Source: Glossina fuscipes
Taxonomy: Eukaryota > Arthropoda > Insecta > Diptera > Glossinidae
Assembly (NCBI RefSeq): GCF_014805625.2
Contig: NW_023998493.1
Location: 198,321-262,320 of the forward strand
Length of the DNA stretch: 64,000 nucleotides
Direction of reading: 5' to 3'
A program made the position numbers and the translations under genes. The notes below the pieces were generated by a model, which worked only from the letters and a program-made list of their open reading frames with translations, was not told where the DNA came from and searched no databases. Below, piece by piece: positions 1 to 13,700 of this stretch; positions within the stretch are counted from its first letter, which is position 1, and the number at the start of each line of letters is the position of its first letter.

Positions 1-1751
1 CTGCAATCATGTCTGGCCTTCGTTATTTATCAGCTGATTTGGTGAATTATTGGATGATCATTATTTTCCCAATTTATCTAAGCCACTATTTATAATTTGA
101 GACAAGGCGACACTAAATGTTGTTAAGTGCCATTTGACATTTTCGACTACAACTTTCGGCAGAGCGATTTTTGTTGTTTACTGGCATTAACTTGGTGAAA
201 ATTTTCGTGCGATGATTTTTTCCGGCTTTCATCGTGGGCTGTCAAGACAAGAGTGCTAGAATCAATTTGGTGCTTAACGATGTTTGACGCACCACCCCTT
301 GCCACGGCGAAAATCTTAAATCATAGCCGCCGTTCAATCACCACGAAAATTCCTTAAGGTTGTCCAAAACCAGCTATCGTGCAGGAAAACTTGATGCTAT
401 GTAAAAGCTGATAATGCGATGTCGAAACGTGATATGCTCTTAGATTTACAAGTTCCACCAAACTATATGAAATATTAGATGGTCATTAACTTGTGCAAGA
501 GGGGTTTTCTCCTTGGATATCATATAATTTGACAAAATCTCAAAATTATAACCTTAACAGATGACGAATCATCGATGTTTGTGGATGAGCCGGAAAACCA
601 ACAGCATTCGACTCTGCGACTGGTTCAAGGTTAAACAATTTCAACAAAGTTTGTTCGGGCATGAAGCATTTTGAAGCAAATAGTCGCTTGTTTTTCCATA
701 GAAAACTGTATCCGTGTCATTACTTTTAGAAAAAAACACAACGATCAATTCTGAGCGTTACGCGGCCATTTATTTGCCGGAAGTCTTTGGCGGAATAGGG
801 AAAGCAAGCGCACTTCTTCTCAATCACACAAATGCGAGTTCTTAAATATCTCTTGCTACAATCGGCCAGTGACGTCCTTTTGTAACCGGATGTCAAGAAT
901 AAACTGTGTGCACGGCGATTTTCGTCGCCCGTAAGAAGCCATTGATGCGTTTAAAAATCCCGCTTTAAAGATAACTCAAGTGGTATAAAATAATACTATA
1001 ATAAATTGTTTGATCGTACGTAAGACAGTAAAGGTCATAGAGGAGAATAGAATAGTAGACAAGTGAGTGATTCTTTTCGTTTAGGCCCAAAAAACAAAAA
1101 AATAGTGCTTAATAAAGCAATCAACAGTATTACTTCTAATATGCGAAATTATCAGTATTCCTGGCAGCCGTCCAGATAACACTTGCCAAAGCAGAGCGCT
1201 CTTCGACTTGCATTTACCTACTCCTGTAGTTTCTTTGGTTATTAGCTTGTTATTAGTCGCGTCAGCTTCGCTCAACTGGGGGCTACTTCTTTTCTTGGTC
1301 GAATATGTGCTTAGCTCACTGCTCTATAACCATTATTTTCCAACCACACAATTACCTGTCGGGTTGCCGTACGCCTTTTTGCCTGCATTGACCTTTTGTC
1401 TTTTTCAATCACTACCATTGTCTATGCCAACGCTATTTATTTGCAGTCAGCTTTTTTGAGAGTGAGCCTTATCTACAGTAATCAAAAACTCATTCAGTAA
1501 AAGGCATCTTTTACAGCCTTACAGTTATTTAATTAAAAAAAAAAAAAATTTCTAAATTTTATTTCTTTCATAACAGATTCTCAACATAACTTATAACATT
1601 ATCTTAGGAATTAAGAAAAAAAAAAATAAAAATAAAGTATAGTTTACAACATAAACCAAAGTAAAATTTATATAAAAACCAAAGTATCACAGTAGAGTAA
1701 ATTTTGTTAATCACTTATTGCAAACAGCGGATATAAACTATTGCGATTAGT
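1..1751. other. 3' flank of the first transporter, no gene seen
   Basis: Apart from the decayed mariner-like piece at 555-960, I see no supported gene. The open frames of 60-83 codons near 1.1-1.4 kb lack ATG starts or recognisable motifs. 1530-1700 is A/T-rich and includes the probable transporter 3' UTR on the minus strand. Confidence 0.5.
555..960 (+). mobile_element. Highly decayed mariner-like fragment
   Basis: With frame changes, pieces read DESSMFVDEPENQQHST, then HTNASS.ISLAT, then IFVARKKPLMRL. Their order resembles mariner TGDExWVxGYDxE, HDNAxxHTSLAT and FFLFPKLKxxLRG. Stops interrupt every frame. Similarity is weak and is offered only as a possibility. Confidence 0.3.
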
Positions 1752-4700
1752 TCATTGTTCGATGTCCTTCATCATTATTAAAGCAACCGAACCAATTAAA
1801 CCGCAAATGCCCATAATGGTCATGGGTAGTAAAGGTTCAATGTGTTCCTGCAAAATGTTTGAAAGCATTTTTATGTCACGTTCTTGACAAAAGAGAAAAT
1901 AATAATTACCAAAAGCCACATATAAGGCACCAAAATCAAAGCGACGCCAGCTCCCAGATTACCTATACCTACACCGAAATTCCGCACTATTGTAGGATAC
2001 TGCATAGCCGTAAAAATAGGAATAATTGCATTACTAGCTCCAATTACACATTTCGCTGTTGGCCAAAAAAACAAAGACAATCAATTTAAGAAACGATTTT
2101 AATAATATTATAATCCATTTTACCTATCATCGCCAAAGCAATGACATAAATTAGATATTCTTCTCCTTTGGGCACTAGGTTTGTCGCCAAACAGCATACA
2201 CCCGGTATTAGCATGTAAGCAACCAAGTTACGTTTTATACCAAATTTTAAAACAACAAATATACTCAAGCATATGGATATTGTCTCAATTGTACCAGCAA
2301 TAGCCTTAATAAGAATATATATGTACATATTTACAAATGTGTCTGCTATAGGTATTTTTAAATATATGCTGACAGTTACTTACTGTATTCACATAGATGT
2401 CACCGCCAAAATTGCTAAGATGTAGAGTCAAACCAAAGTATATTATGATTAGACTCAGCCAAGATATTAAAGTTAAGCAAGTTGTACGCCAATAAGTTTT
2501 ACCGAATACCACTGTCAATGGATTGCCTTTAATAGCGGATTCAGTTGTTTTCAAATTTCTTTCATTTACAGCATCTTCTATACTGGATGGTGCTTTGCTG
2601 ACGAGAGGCGCTACGGCTTCCAAAGATTTTTGATAATTAGCTGGCAATGTTATGCCATTCATACGTGCTGCCCTCTCCACTACGCTATACAATTGTTGTA
2701 ATTTACCACGAGCCAATAGCCATCGCGGTGATTCTGGCACGCAGTACCTATTGTTATTGTTATTAGTATTATTGGCATTATTCAAATCAAAAACAGCAAT
2801 TGTAAATTGTGTTTTAGTGAAGGTAGCAAAATCAATGGCGTGTAGAATAATTTAAAAAAATAATAAAAAAAAAAAAATGCAAAAAAGAAAAAAAGAACAA
2901 ACGAACGTAAAAACTTACCACATAGACAGAAAGACAAACCAAGGCAACGATATAGTCAATTGTAACGTACGCCAGTCGCGTATGTAATATGCTATGCCTG
3001 AGCTAAGCACATAGGTGGCAGCAACCGGTAAAATATTCAAAATTCCAATTATTGTTCGCCATTTGCCGGAGACCAATTCAACCACAAGCACGAAACTTAC
3101 AACGGCCACGGTCATTGAAGCGAAACCAATTATCACACGTAGTCCCATGTACATGGCCAAGGACGTTGAAAAGGCCAATATTGTGCCTAAAAAAAAAGTA
3201 TATAAACGAAATCGAAAAATAAAAACATAATTAAAAGAAGAAAAAAAAAAATTAATTACATTTGTATTCAATATTTTTCATTTAATTTGTAATCTGTCGA
3301 AATATGTAGCGAAGACTGTATTCCCCGAGCCCCTAACATTGCTTGCAAAAGTACACTTAAAATAGTTATCATCACAAATAGTTGGTCGCTCGTAAAAAGT
3401 ATCCGTAATCCTCTAACTTTCAATTGGAGCATCATTAGCAAGGTAAGGAATATTATTGCCAATTGCGGAGACAAAATTATAATTTTTTTGGTTATATTGG
3501 CGAGCCGACCTATTCGTGGCGCCGGCACCATTAATTGTGGACCGTACAATGAAAAAGCTGGACCTTCAAATAATGTCTTAGAAAAGACACGGAAAGAGAA
3601 GTAAAGAGAAGTTTGACGAAAAAATCGATAGCACTACCAGCCAAGTCACTCCTATGCAAGTCCTAATTCCGTTCTACCGCTGTATCCAATTGACATTGAG
3701 AAAACCAAAATCAAAACCTTCCTTAAGACGGTTACTTCTCCAGTCGGATTCTCTTGCACAGCTTCATATCAGTCAAATGTTTGACTTTGTTAAAGTCAGT
3801 TTTTTAAAAGAAAAAAGTCTTGATTGTTAATGCTCATTCTACTGTTCAGGTCTAGAATTTATTTCTTTGGTCAAAGCAAACTATGGTAAAGAACCGATTA
3901 ACTAATCGGCAAGCTTTAAATAAACTCTTTCAAAATAACTTATGTTTGAAACGATTCACGAATACTTAATATTTAAAGCAATTAGCGAAGCACTTAAATA
4001 GGCGCTTTGGCTTCGATTCCTTATTTGGACATTACTTTGCATAATTAATCATCTAAAATTATCGTTGACGAAATAAGATGTAAAATTTTACGGCAAAAGA
4101 AATATCTGATCCGATGAGTGGATGGTGGCGATTCTATTCGCCATTACCAACCTTATAAAAATTCAGCTTGAAGATGCTACTTCGTCTGAGCTCGAGTTCA
4201 ATACATTGCAATAGTTAATTTGTAAACATGGAAAAATTGGTCGTCGTCACCCAATATCTATTCTTTCAATCGATTCTTTGTTCTCTGTCCAATCGATATC
4301 GAAGTGGATCCCATTGTGGCGGAACCTGCTCTTTCCCTTATAAGAATGAAACACTTAGTGTCACACATTAAGCGATGCACTGGAAGCAGAAGGATGATGT
4401 CGCCAGAAATATTGAAGAAAATCCGTAAAGCGATATCGGAAGATGGAAATAAACAAAATAATTTCGCGTACCGGTGAACTCGACCAATTTTTCTTAATTC
4501 AGGCGAAATTGTGTGAAGAGCCAAAAAAGACCCAAAAACGACTTTCCTTATCATCACGAATGCTAAAGTTTGTATAAGATTTCATTGTAAAATAAAATTC
4601 CCGTTGACCTGGACAATTTGTATTTAAAGAGCGACTTGAAATAGGCCGACGTTATATTGTGCTGATGGATTTAGAATTACTTCCTGATTCCACCTGCGCT

Positions 4701-7700
4701 TGTCTCTCCATCTTGTATTCTTTTGACTAACGTGCGGATAGTAATTTTTGAGACGTGTTTTGTCCTAAGCAAGGGAGCTATTGATATTGGTTTGGATCTG
4801 ATCGATTTTTCACCCACTTTCCATATAATGCCTTGTCTTGGAAAGCCGGTATATGAATAGCTATACTAAGCGAAGTGGTGTAGGGAATTCAATGGCGGGC
4901 CGTTGCCCCTGGTAATGTTTTTTCGTTTTGCTATAAATACTTACATGTTTGAAAAAATGTTTGGTTTTGTTTCAACATTAATAGATAGTTTTAAATAACA
5001 CTTCAATCCTTCTTTTAATTTGTCCAACATTTTTTTTAGTTTCTTTTTCAAATTACTCTGATAACAATAACACTCTTTTCCCCATATTTTGGAATTTCGC
5101 TCATTAACTAGAATAGGGTAGTCCTAATATCTATTAGTTGTATCAAATATGTGCCTTTCATAACAATACTTTATTCCCTTTTTGAATATGTTACTCGAAA
5201 GCGATTTTATGATTGAGAAATTTTTCATTTGATTGTCAGAAAACTATATAATTTTTCGACTATAGCGAACTCGCTGCTCACTACAAGAACTACTACCTAA
5301 GAGCTACGATCGAGTTAGCTCGACGTCGAACCCCATGAATCGGCCCACGTTCTTTCCAAGGGTAAGTAAAATACACTTTCTTTGAAATGGAAAAAGTTTA
5401 GGGGCCGAACAGGTCAGAAAAATCAAATCAAAGACTGTCAATGATTTAACAGATGTGGGTATATTCTGAGCTAAGTTCAGTTGAAAACACGTTTTTTCAA
5501 AGTAATTACTTAGGTATTAATAAGGTTTCTTTCATTGAACGGGTTCACTTATGTTTTGGTTTGGGAGACATATAATTAATCAAAGTCTTAATGTCTCAGA
5601 CTTTTTGATATGTTTCAACTCAAAACACATCACACATATGAAAAGAGTTAAAACTTTACAAGGGAAAAGTTCAACTGTACCTTATGAGCCATCGCCTAAT
5701 ATGATCCTGTATCTATATCCGCTATAAAATATTGAAAGATAAACAATTATTGCCGTATGAAGATTTTTTTTGTAAGAATATCTATAAACCAGGTTATTCA
5801 AGAGACAGTTCTATATCTTCCAAACATTTCACATTTACTTAGTGCGTCAAAATAGTATTTCCCACCGATTTGTGTCGAGAAATGAAAAAGATGACAAACT
5901 TTTTCCATATCAAAACTTGTTCAAAAGAGAGATAAATAGAATACATCCTGAGCACAAACGCTTTAGCGTGTGACTGTGTTCGTACCTTTATATTATGTAA
6001 TTAGTTAAACTTTTTGCATTAGCCGCAAAACTGCATAAGGTTGTAATGATTAAGAAGGTATGCATACATTAATTTAATTCAATAATTTCTTACAACAGTG
6101 TATTCTATTATAAACAATTATCGCGAACTTATAATACCTTATTATTAATATTAATAATAAAATGTTTAATAATCATTAACAAATTAAAATATTTAAAGTA
6201 GATCTACTTCTGCTAATTTATGACTGCTGCTAAACTAATCTATTGGAAAATAAGTTAAAACGAAATAGTTGAGCGAGGCCGCTCATTAAGTACCATACAC
6301 AACACTATCCTTTAGAAATAAGGTGTTGTGTGGCGAGATGTCACAAAAATCGCCCGAAGTAAACCATTTTCAGCAGCGTTGCAGCATATGGGACGGATAT
6401 AAAAATCCATTGAAACCATCGGACACACACGCAGACCTAAATTAATTCATGAAATGATTTTAAATTCCCTAACACAATAAAAGCCCAGTATATCTGTGTT
6501 GTTCTGGGCGTTTCTACATCCAATTTGAATGCAATTGTGACTAATTTTCTCAAATATTATATCAAGGTCATCCATCTATGAATAAAATATTATTATATTC
6601 GGGGCCAACTTGATATAAAAGAGTGACGAAGCCTTATTTTCCATTTTCTATCTCAAGATAGTAGTGTTTTAAAAAACCAACAATAGAAAAACGGACCGAC
6701 GTACAAATGGAAACTTACCGAAAACTGTTTGAACGAAAGCAAAGCTTAACAAAGTATGTTTACGTCCGTAGCGATCCGAAATGTAACCACTTAAAACGCT
6801 TCCAATCGCTGCTCCGGCTAGAAAGCACATTTCCACGACACTTAACAATTCGCGATGCTTGCATACTAAACCGAATTCCTCAACCAGAGTCTTTCCCTCT
6901 CCATTCTCTCGAGAAAATTCAAATTCCAAGCATTGCGTATAATTAGCCGACAATCCAACGGACTTAACATAGTCTACGAGATTATCTAAATTCCGTATTG
7001 TACTATAATCGGCATCCAATATAGAACAAACATCCTTAGGTTGCGTCAAATTACGCCAGAAGGTAACGTCAATATTATGCAGATGAGGAGGGCGCGCACA
7101 CCAAAAATCCCTATCAGCCGTCTGTAAATAAAATAAATGATTTCAATTATCTGAAGGTAGCAAGTCAAAACTTCAAGTACTATTTGAAGTAAATCTGAGA
7201 GGCATTCCCCTCAAACAAACCATAAAAACATTTATAGTCTGGCAAGGCCGATCATTACGTATACTGCACAAATCGATTAACAAAATTCTTCATTTATTGT
7301 CGCGATAAAAAGCCAAAAAGTACGTCTTAACTTCCTGTAAAGGTATACTTTTAATTAGAACTTTGAATTCGCTTCCTGAGAAGAAGTTAACTTCCTTAGA
7401 ATCGCCAGAGGAAATGAGTTCACCAATGGGTTTTTAAACAATAAAAATGAATCATTAAAAATTAAACAACATTTTTCCGATTCATACTGTCGTCAAACTC
7501 TAAGGTAATGAATAAATTTATATCAGCGGTGTCAAGTAAAATAGGCATATTAAATCATTTTTCAGGGATTTGCATATAGGACGAACACCGCTTCCGATAA
7601 ACTAGAATAATTTTATTTATATATATGTGTAAAAAATAGTTCGCCTTGGATAATCTTCAAGTTTTTCAAAATATAATACGGTACGTAAGTAAAATGGGAT

Positions 7701-10700
7701 AATAGTTGACGTTTTGTAAGTTGTTGTGGTTTACATCTCGACAGTGCGTATTGCATAGTATATTCTTGACCAGCATCAAATTTTGAATATATTTAAGCAT
7801 GTCCGTCCGGCTGTGCGTCCGTTTTCGTAGTGCCAGTTATAAGCATTCTCCTGGCCGCGAAAATGAACTTACCGACTGCACATTTCGCAGAAATGTTGGA
7901 AGTTTTTGGACAAAAGTTGGTGTCAAAAATGGGCCAATGAGAACACCTCTGTTTTTCAAAAGGAATAAAAAATTGTTTTTTTGCTTATTGCTGATCAGCT
8001 ACAGCAAATAAATCTTCAAAAACCTTAACATATTGTTACGAAAATCCCAAATCCAGTTAAATATCAGCTAAGTAATTTTTCCTGATCATAAATTCCCTAA
8101 AGAAGTAAAAACCAAATGCAAATTCGCAGGCGCGTCATGCAGCTGCAGACCGATGAAAACGATTAACGGGAAAAACAGACAGGGATTAAGTATAAAAACT
8201 ATGAATTTGGGTATAGTAACGCGCTTGTACTAATGTGCATAATTAGAATATTTGTGGAAGGGACAGTTAGTCGGTCAAGACCATAGAAGTTGAGAATACG
8301 GTCAAGATAAATTGTGAATAATCCTACATTTAAGGAACATAATCGTAAATAAATGATCCTACTGTTAAGGAATATAATTGTAAATAAAAGAACTTTGAAG
8401 TGTATTTATCTTGAACGAAATATCCACGGTCCAGTGATACGAACTGTATCTTAGAAAAGCGAATTTCATAACAGTACGTTCTATGGCTGATGCTGCACAA
8501 AAATTGGTAAAATTGACTACGTCTGCGGGGTATTGTAGTGTACTAAAATTGAATTTTTTTTTCAATATCTTTTTAACGCGCAGAAACAAGCTTCAAAAAT
8601 TCCGTAAAGTATATAAATTTTTGGCCAGTTTCAAATTTGGAACACGCCGAAGCATATCCTTCTGTCCACCTGCCCGTCTGTTAGTCCGTTCTACCAGTTT
8701 TGCGGTGTGTTTTGCCGGCGACAAAAATTTCCACAAAATTATTGTACAAGAATATCAAAAATCAGCCATGCTGATGGGTATAAAAAAATCGGTCTCAACT
8801 GAAAATAATTTTCTTACATGCTTACTGTTGTTTTTTTCTTTGCATCAAATCATCAAATCTGAAACCACGCTAATAAAAAAGATTAACGGTTTAAGGGCAT
8901 AAAATTCCTCAATGAATTTTACTTAGCAAAAAAAAAAAATAGAATTTTATGGCGCAATAAATTTTATAATTTACTATTCAGTTAACGCTGAAGATGAGTG
9001 TGCATTCGATGTTGGAGGAGTTAGCATGGTAGAGATGCACACTACAGTTAGATCTATCTAAATTCGTCTCTACGTTTTTCTGCCAGGTTTTCGCAATTCT
9101 TAAAATCGCCAAAGGTACATAACACATACATAGAGTTTGGCTTAACTTCCTGTCGCAAGAAAGAGCTTGCATTAGATTGAATTCAGCTCATTGTTGGAGT
9201 TAACCTTGTAAGAGGAAATAAAATATATTTTAAATCCAATGATTTCTTCTCGCCAAAGTTTAAGTCGTTACTGTGGGTGCAATTGCCAGACAAACATAGC
9301 TAGTTGAGGGTTTGTAGCGCTTGCGACTCGAATAAGCCTTGGAAAAAGTCAAATGATCTAACAGCTACTAGACGAAAACTGTACTTAAAAAACAGCAAAA
9401 TTTCTTATGAGATTTTAATTTCAAATAACTTTTCTTTATTTTACATTGTATCGTATAATGAATTTGCACGCTTTACATTGAAATCGTTTCTACAGTTGAG
9501 TTTATTTCTTGCTCCCTGTTCTGTGGAAATACTTGAATTTGTTTACCAACAACGACAGTTGAATGTGGGCGGTGTATGTTTTACCTTACAGAGGAGATAA
9601 CCGAACGGAGGCACAGCTAAGCTGAAATTGAAGAGTTCCAAGTCAACAGTTTTAGTTCAAAGTAAACACAGCTTTTATACAATATTTTTTAAGCCTTAAG
9701 TGCTAAACACGGTAACCTAAGTGTAAGTCTTAAGGCTATGACCTTACAATGAACAGTATACAATAATTTTAGGTTAAAAGTATTAACAAGCGAACATAGA
9801 TATTGACTAAACTATGTGCTTGAATAGAGACATGATCTTTCGTAAAGAGACTTATCTATAATTATTCAACTAAATCGTATGCTCTAATAAAGCCGTTGGC
9901 CAAAAATAATTTTGATAGAATAGAAATAATAGAATTTAATCCGTGCTTTATGTCTCATAGGTATTATTATAACAGTAAGCGGTTTTGCTGAAGTGCGTTG
10001 GACTGAGCATATTACGAAGCAAGATACTCATGGGGAACGTCAAAAGACTATTGAAACTTATTCCGCCTCTGAAATATACTACATTAACGAACGGTATGTC
10101 TACGGACAAAGTGGTGGAACTCAAATGTTGGTATTACCACCCGGTAAATATATATTTCCATTTCAAACCACTATACCAGCAAATGGAAAACTTTAAGGAT
10201 CGTATCGAACCTGTTCGATTCAAATAGAAAAAAACCTTAAGGAGTAAAAGAAAAACTTGCTAAAAGCAATACCTCTTAGAGTCTTTCTCTTGTGAATATA
10301 GAAATTTTTAGACACTTATGAGCCACAATTCACACGGAAGGGTCGGAAAGCACATATAGATATGCTTGCCATATAAACCACTATACCAGCAGTATGGTCT
10401 ACCACACCGAGATGCTAAAGCTAATAACTTTTATGTGAAGCCAGTGCAAGTTAGACTTGCCACCTTTTTTTCACTACCTTCTCTCGAGTCTTCGTTGAAG
10501 ATTAAATAAATCACCAATAATTTATTATCTGAAAGGGGAATATAAAATATAAATGAAATGTTAACTTTTCATTCGAGTTAACTTCTTTTCAATCATTTTC
10601 CATTTTTCTCATATTTCCCTCGTTAACGTAAATTTTTAAAACCAATTCGTTATATATTAAAAAAAACTTTCTAAGAACTGAACGCTAAGGACTTGTGACG

Positions 10701-13700
10701 GAATTGTGTGATATCAAAAACCATGTACCTGAGAAAAATGAGGAAAAACCAGCTTGACTTGTATTTGCCGACGATGCAGAGGAAATATTAATAGCCATAG
10801 TAACTTACGCGGAGTAAGGAAGAAAAACAGTTTAACAATTTATGAATATTTAAGTATCTATGTAGTACAGCTATTACTTTTGGGTAAAATTTACTCTGGT
10901 CAGTTTATGCGACGATGAGACGATAAGATGTAGTCGGGATGTACTCATAAAATCTGACACTTCCCTAGAAGAAGCAAAGAAAAAGAAATAAGATGCCGTC
11001 ATATTGCCGGCTGGTTTGATATGTTCTCGCGTGATGTGTCAAAGCGTATCTTTAGTTCAATACCTTAAACAGCATGAAAAAGAAGGACGATTTTTGGCGG
11101 CTGTTGATTGTGGGCCTATAGTTTTAGCGGCTGGTGGCATCGCTCTGACCAAATGTATAACTGCTTATCCGCTTTGCAAGATGAAAATTTGCTATAGGCA
11201 AATTTGATTTCGGTCTTCATAGGAAAACCAATATAAATCCATTAATATTTCTTGAAAATACAACTCTCTTCGAATCGTTTATAGAAGAATAAAGCAAAAT
11301 CTTTGCACGATTCCAAAATTCTGATAGAGGCAATTATTTTACTTGACCCGTCTGTGTTTACATGAATAACAAATTTGTTGAATATAATATTAGCGAAAGA
11401 AGCAAGCAGGTGTATACCGATCTACCTCGCATGTAATTTCGCTTGTAATATCGTGAATCATGCATCAGAGATTCGCGTGCGAGCGTGAACTTCTTCCTTC
11501 CCCTCGGGCCCTTAGGACTTATTGTGTGTTCTTATGGCACATGCGCTGCAAAACGAACATATGTCATGTCCTTATACTACACATTGCATTAGTGCGCCAT
11601 CTGTTGGTCAAAATCGCTTCTCATATTCATAAATTGGTTTCAATTAAAAATATTAGATTTTTTTCACGTAGTCGAAACGGTTGAAGAGATTGCTTATGCG
11701 ATACATGAGAAGAGGCCTTTGGCTCTTTAAGTAGTTTAGAAATTTTATTATACGTCCCACAAAATTGACACAGAAAGTCGAAGCTCAAAGGAAGTTCACT
11801 TGTTAGGGTTTTTCAAAAATTCAATAATCTTGAAAAGTATACCCTACTGGCGCACCTATGATCAATCATCAAAATTAAAAATTTTTTGTCATTGTTGTAT
11901 ATTTGTTAGCAGCGATAGCAAGAGTAGATTGCATTACTTGCAAATGTTATGTCGAATATATCGGGTCTGTAACCAATTTTTTCATTTTTCTACATATGTA
12001 TAAAAAGATTCATGCTCGAAGACGCCGTTACAGTTCAGATGTGAATGTAAGGCAAAAACAAAAACCATTTCTACACTAATCGAAAATTCTATATCAAAAG
12101 ATGCGTTCATTTAGACTGTTTAATAGCGCGTTTTTTGTTTTTATCTAAATTATATGAATTAGCGAACAACACACGTGTATCACTAATTAGCAATTTCATA
12201 GAGTTCATCAACATTTATTCAATTTTTAAAAAAATAGAAAGTTTTTATGTAACCTTTTGTAACAGAAATGATTTACACTCAGTTACTTTATTATCTCCTA
12301 TAACAGCTACGGTTAAGTAATACAACATATACATTTGAAAATGGAATACACAGTTAACGAATTTTTCCGTTATTTTGTCGTAAAATTAAATACAATGTGT
12401 ATAGAAGAAACTTGACTAGTTTTTGTAGAATTCTATTCACATTTTCTATAGGAAAAGTATATTAATTTTATTACTGCATTTGTAACTCAAGCTTAGGAAT
12501 TCACCAAAAGAAATTATAGTCGGAATGCCGAGTGTCAAAATGCTCTTACAGGACGACTTTTGTCGGGAAGTTTTTAAATTTGCAATTTCTCTCCCATATA
12601 ACGTCCTTTTGAAATTGGGTATGTGGAGTGGTGGGAAAAGTGGACCGATTCAAACCATTTTCAATAGGGCTCGCCCTTGGATCAAAGCACTTCAGTGTAC
12701 CAAATTCCTTCACAATATCTTAAAAATTGCTACCTGTAGCATGAGCACAAATTTACATGGATATTTATTAGACGGACAAACGGACAGGCAGCTAGTTGGA
12801 TAGACGGGCCGAGTAGTGTCTCTGAAGCTTCCCTTTGGGTTTTGCAAACGTTTCGACGAAATCAATATACCACTCATTCTTCGGTAATGGGTATTGAAAA
12901 AAAAACAAACCAAACCATAATGTCAAATATTTTTGGGCCATAAATAATTAAATAACTTTTTATTTCTTTCCTTTTTTCTCTATTGAAATAATTTATAAAT
13001 TTTTTTTTATAAAAAAAATTCAGGAAAATAATCAAAATTAAAAATGAATATATATCGCGTTTTCTCACGTTTTCACCGACAGTGTAACTGTTCTGTTAGA
13101 GCTATACCTAGATTTTTAGTTAATGGCGAACTCAGTCGAAATTTCAGCGAGAAATGCGAAACCGTTAAATCGGAAAAAACGGCATTGCTTGTATTTACAG
13201 ACGGTTCAGGTGAAATATTAGTAGCCGTAATAAGTGATATCTTACGTAGAGCGGGAGTAAGAGAGAAATCTTTTATACTTTTCAATATTCAACTATTTAT
13301 ATGATGCACTCTATCGCTTTCAGATCGAAGTCTCGGTTTGCGGCTTATGTGATAGCGAACCAACAAAATGTAGTAAGGGCGTTGTCATAAAACCTGAAAC
13401 TTCTATATATCGGGCGCACAAATACAAATTCGATGTGGTCGTAATACCAGGTGGCTTGGAAGGTGCGAAGACAATGGCTAGAAATGTAACTTTGGGAAAA
13501 TATCTAAAACAGCATTATAAAGAAGGGCGCTTATTGGCGGCCATTTGTTGCGGACCTTTAGTTTTAGCGGCCAATAATATCGCGGCGGGATGTCGTTTAA
13601 CCTCTTATCCCGCACGCAAGCCAGAGTTGGAGAAAATTTATAAGTAAGTGATATCTTTCTCATTGAGTCACAATATCTCTTATTTTGTGAATCGATTTTT

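Larger units (their letters stand above)
3187..6718. other. Transporter intron 2 (3.5 kb)
   Basis: Holds the hydrophobic frame near 3.3 kb and a repeat-B end near 4.8 kb. A segment at 5255-5345 resembles 26405-26520 (ACGATCGAG..., CATGAATCGGCCC versus ACAAATCGGCCC), another low-copy repeat. No gene is supported. Confidence 0.5.

Noticed and set aside
8483..8902. 139-codon plus-strand open frame
   Set aside because: Lies within dispersed repeat A and reads low-complexity, repeat-derived residues; the other copies do not conserve the frame.
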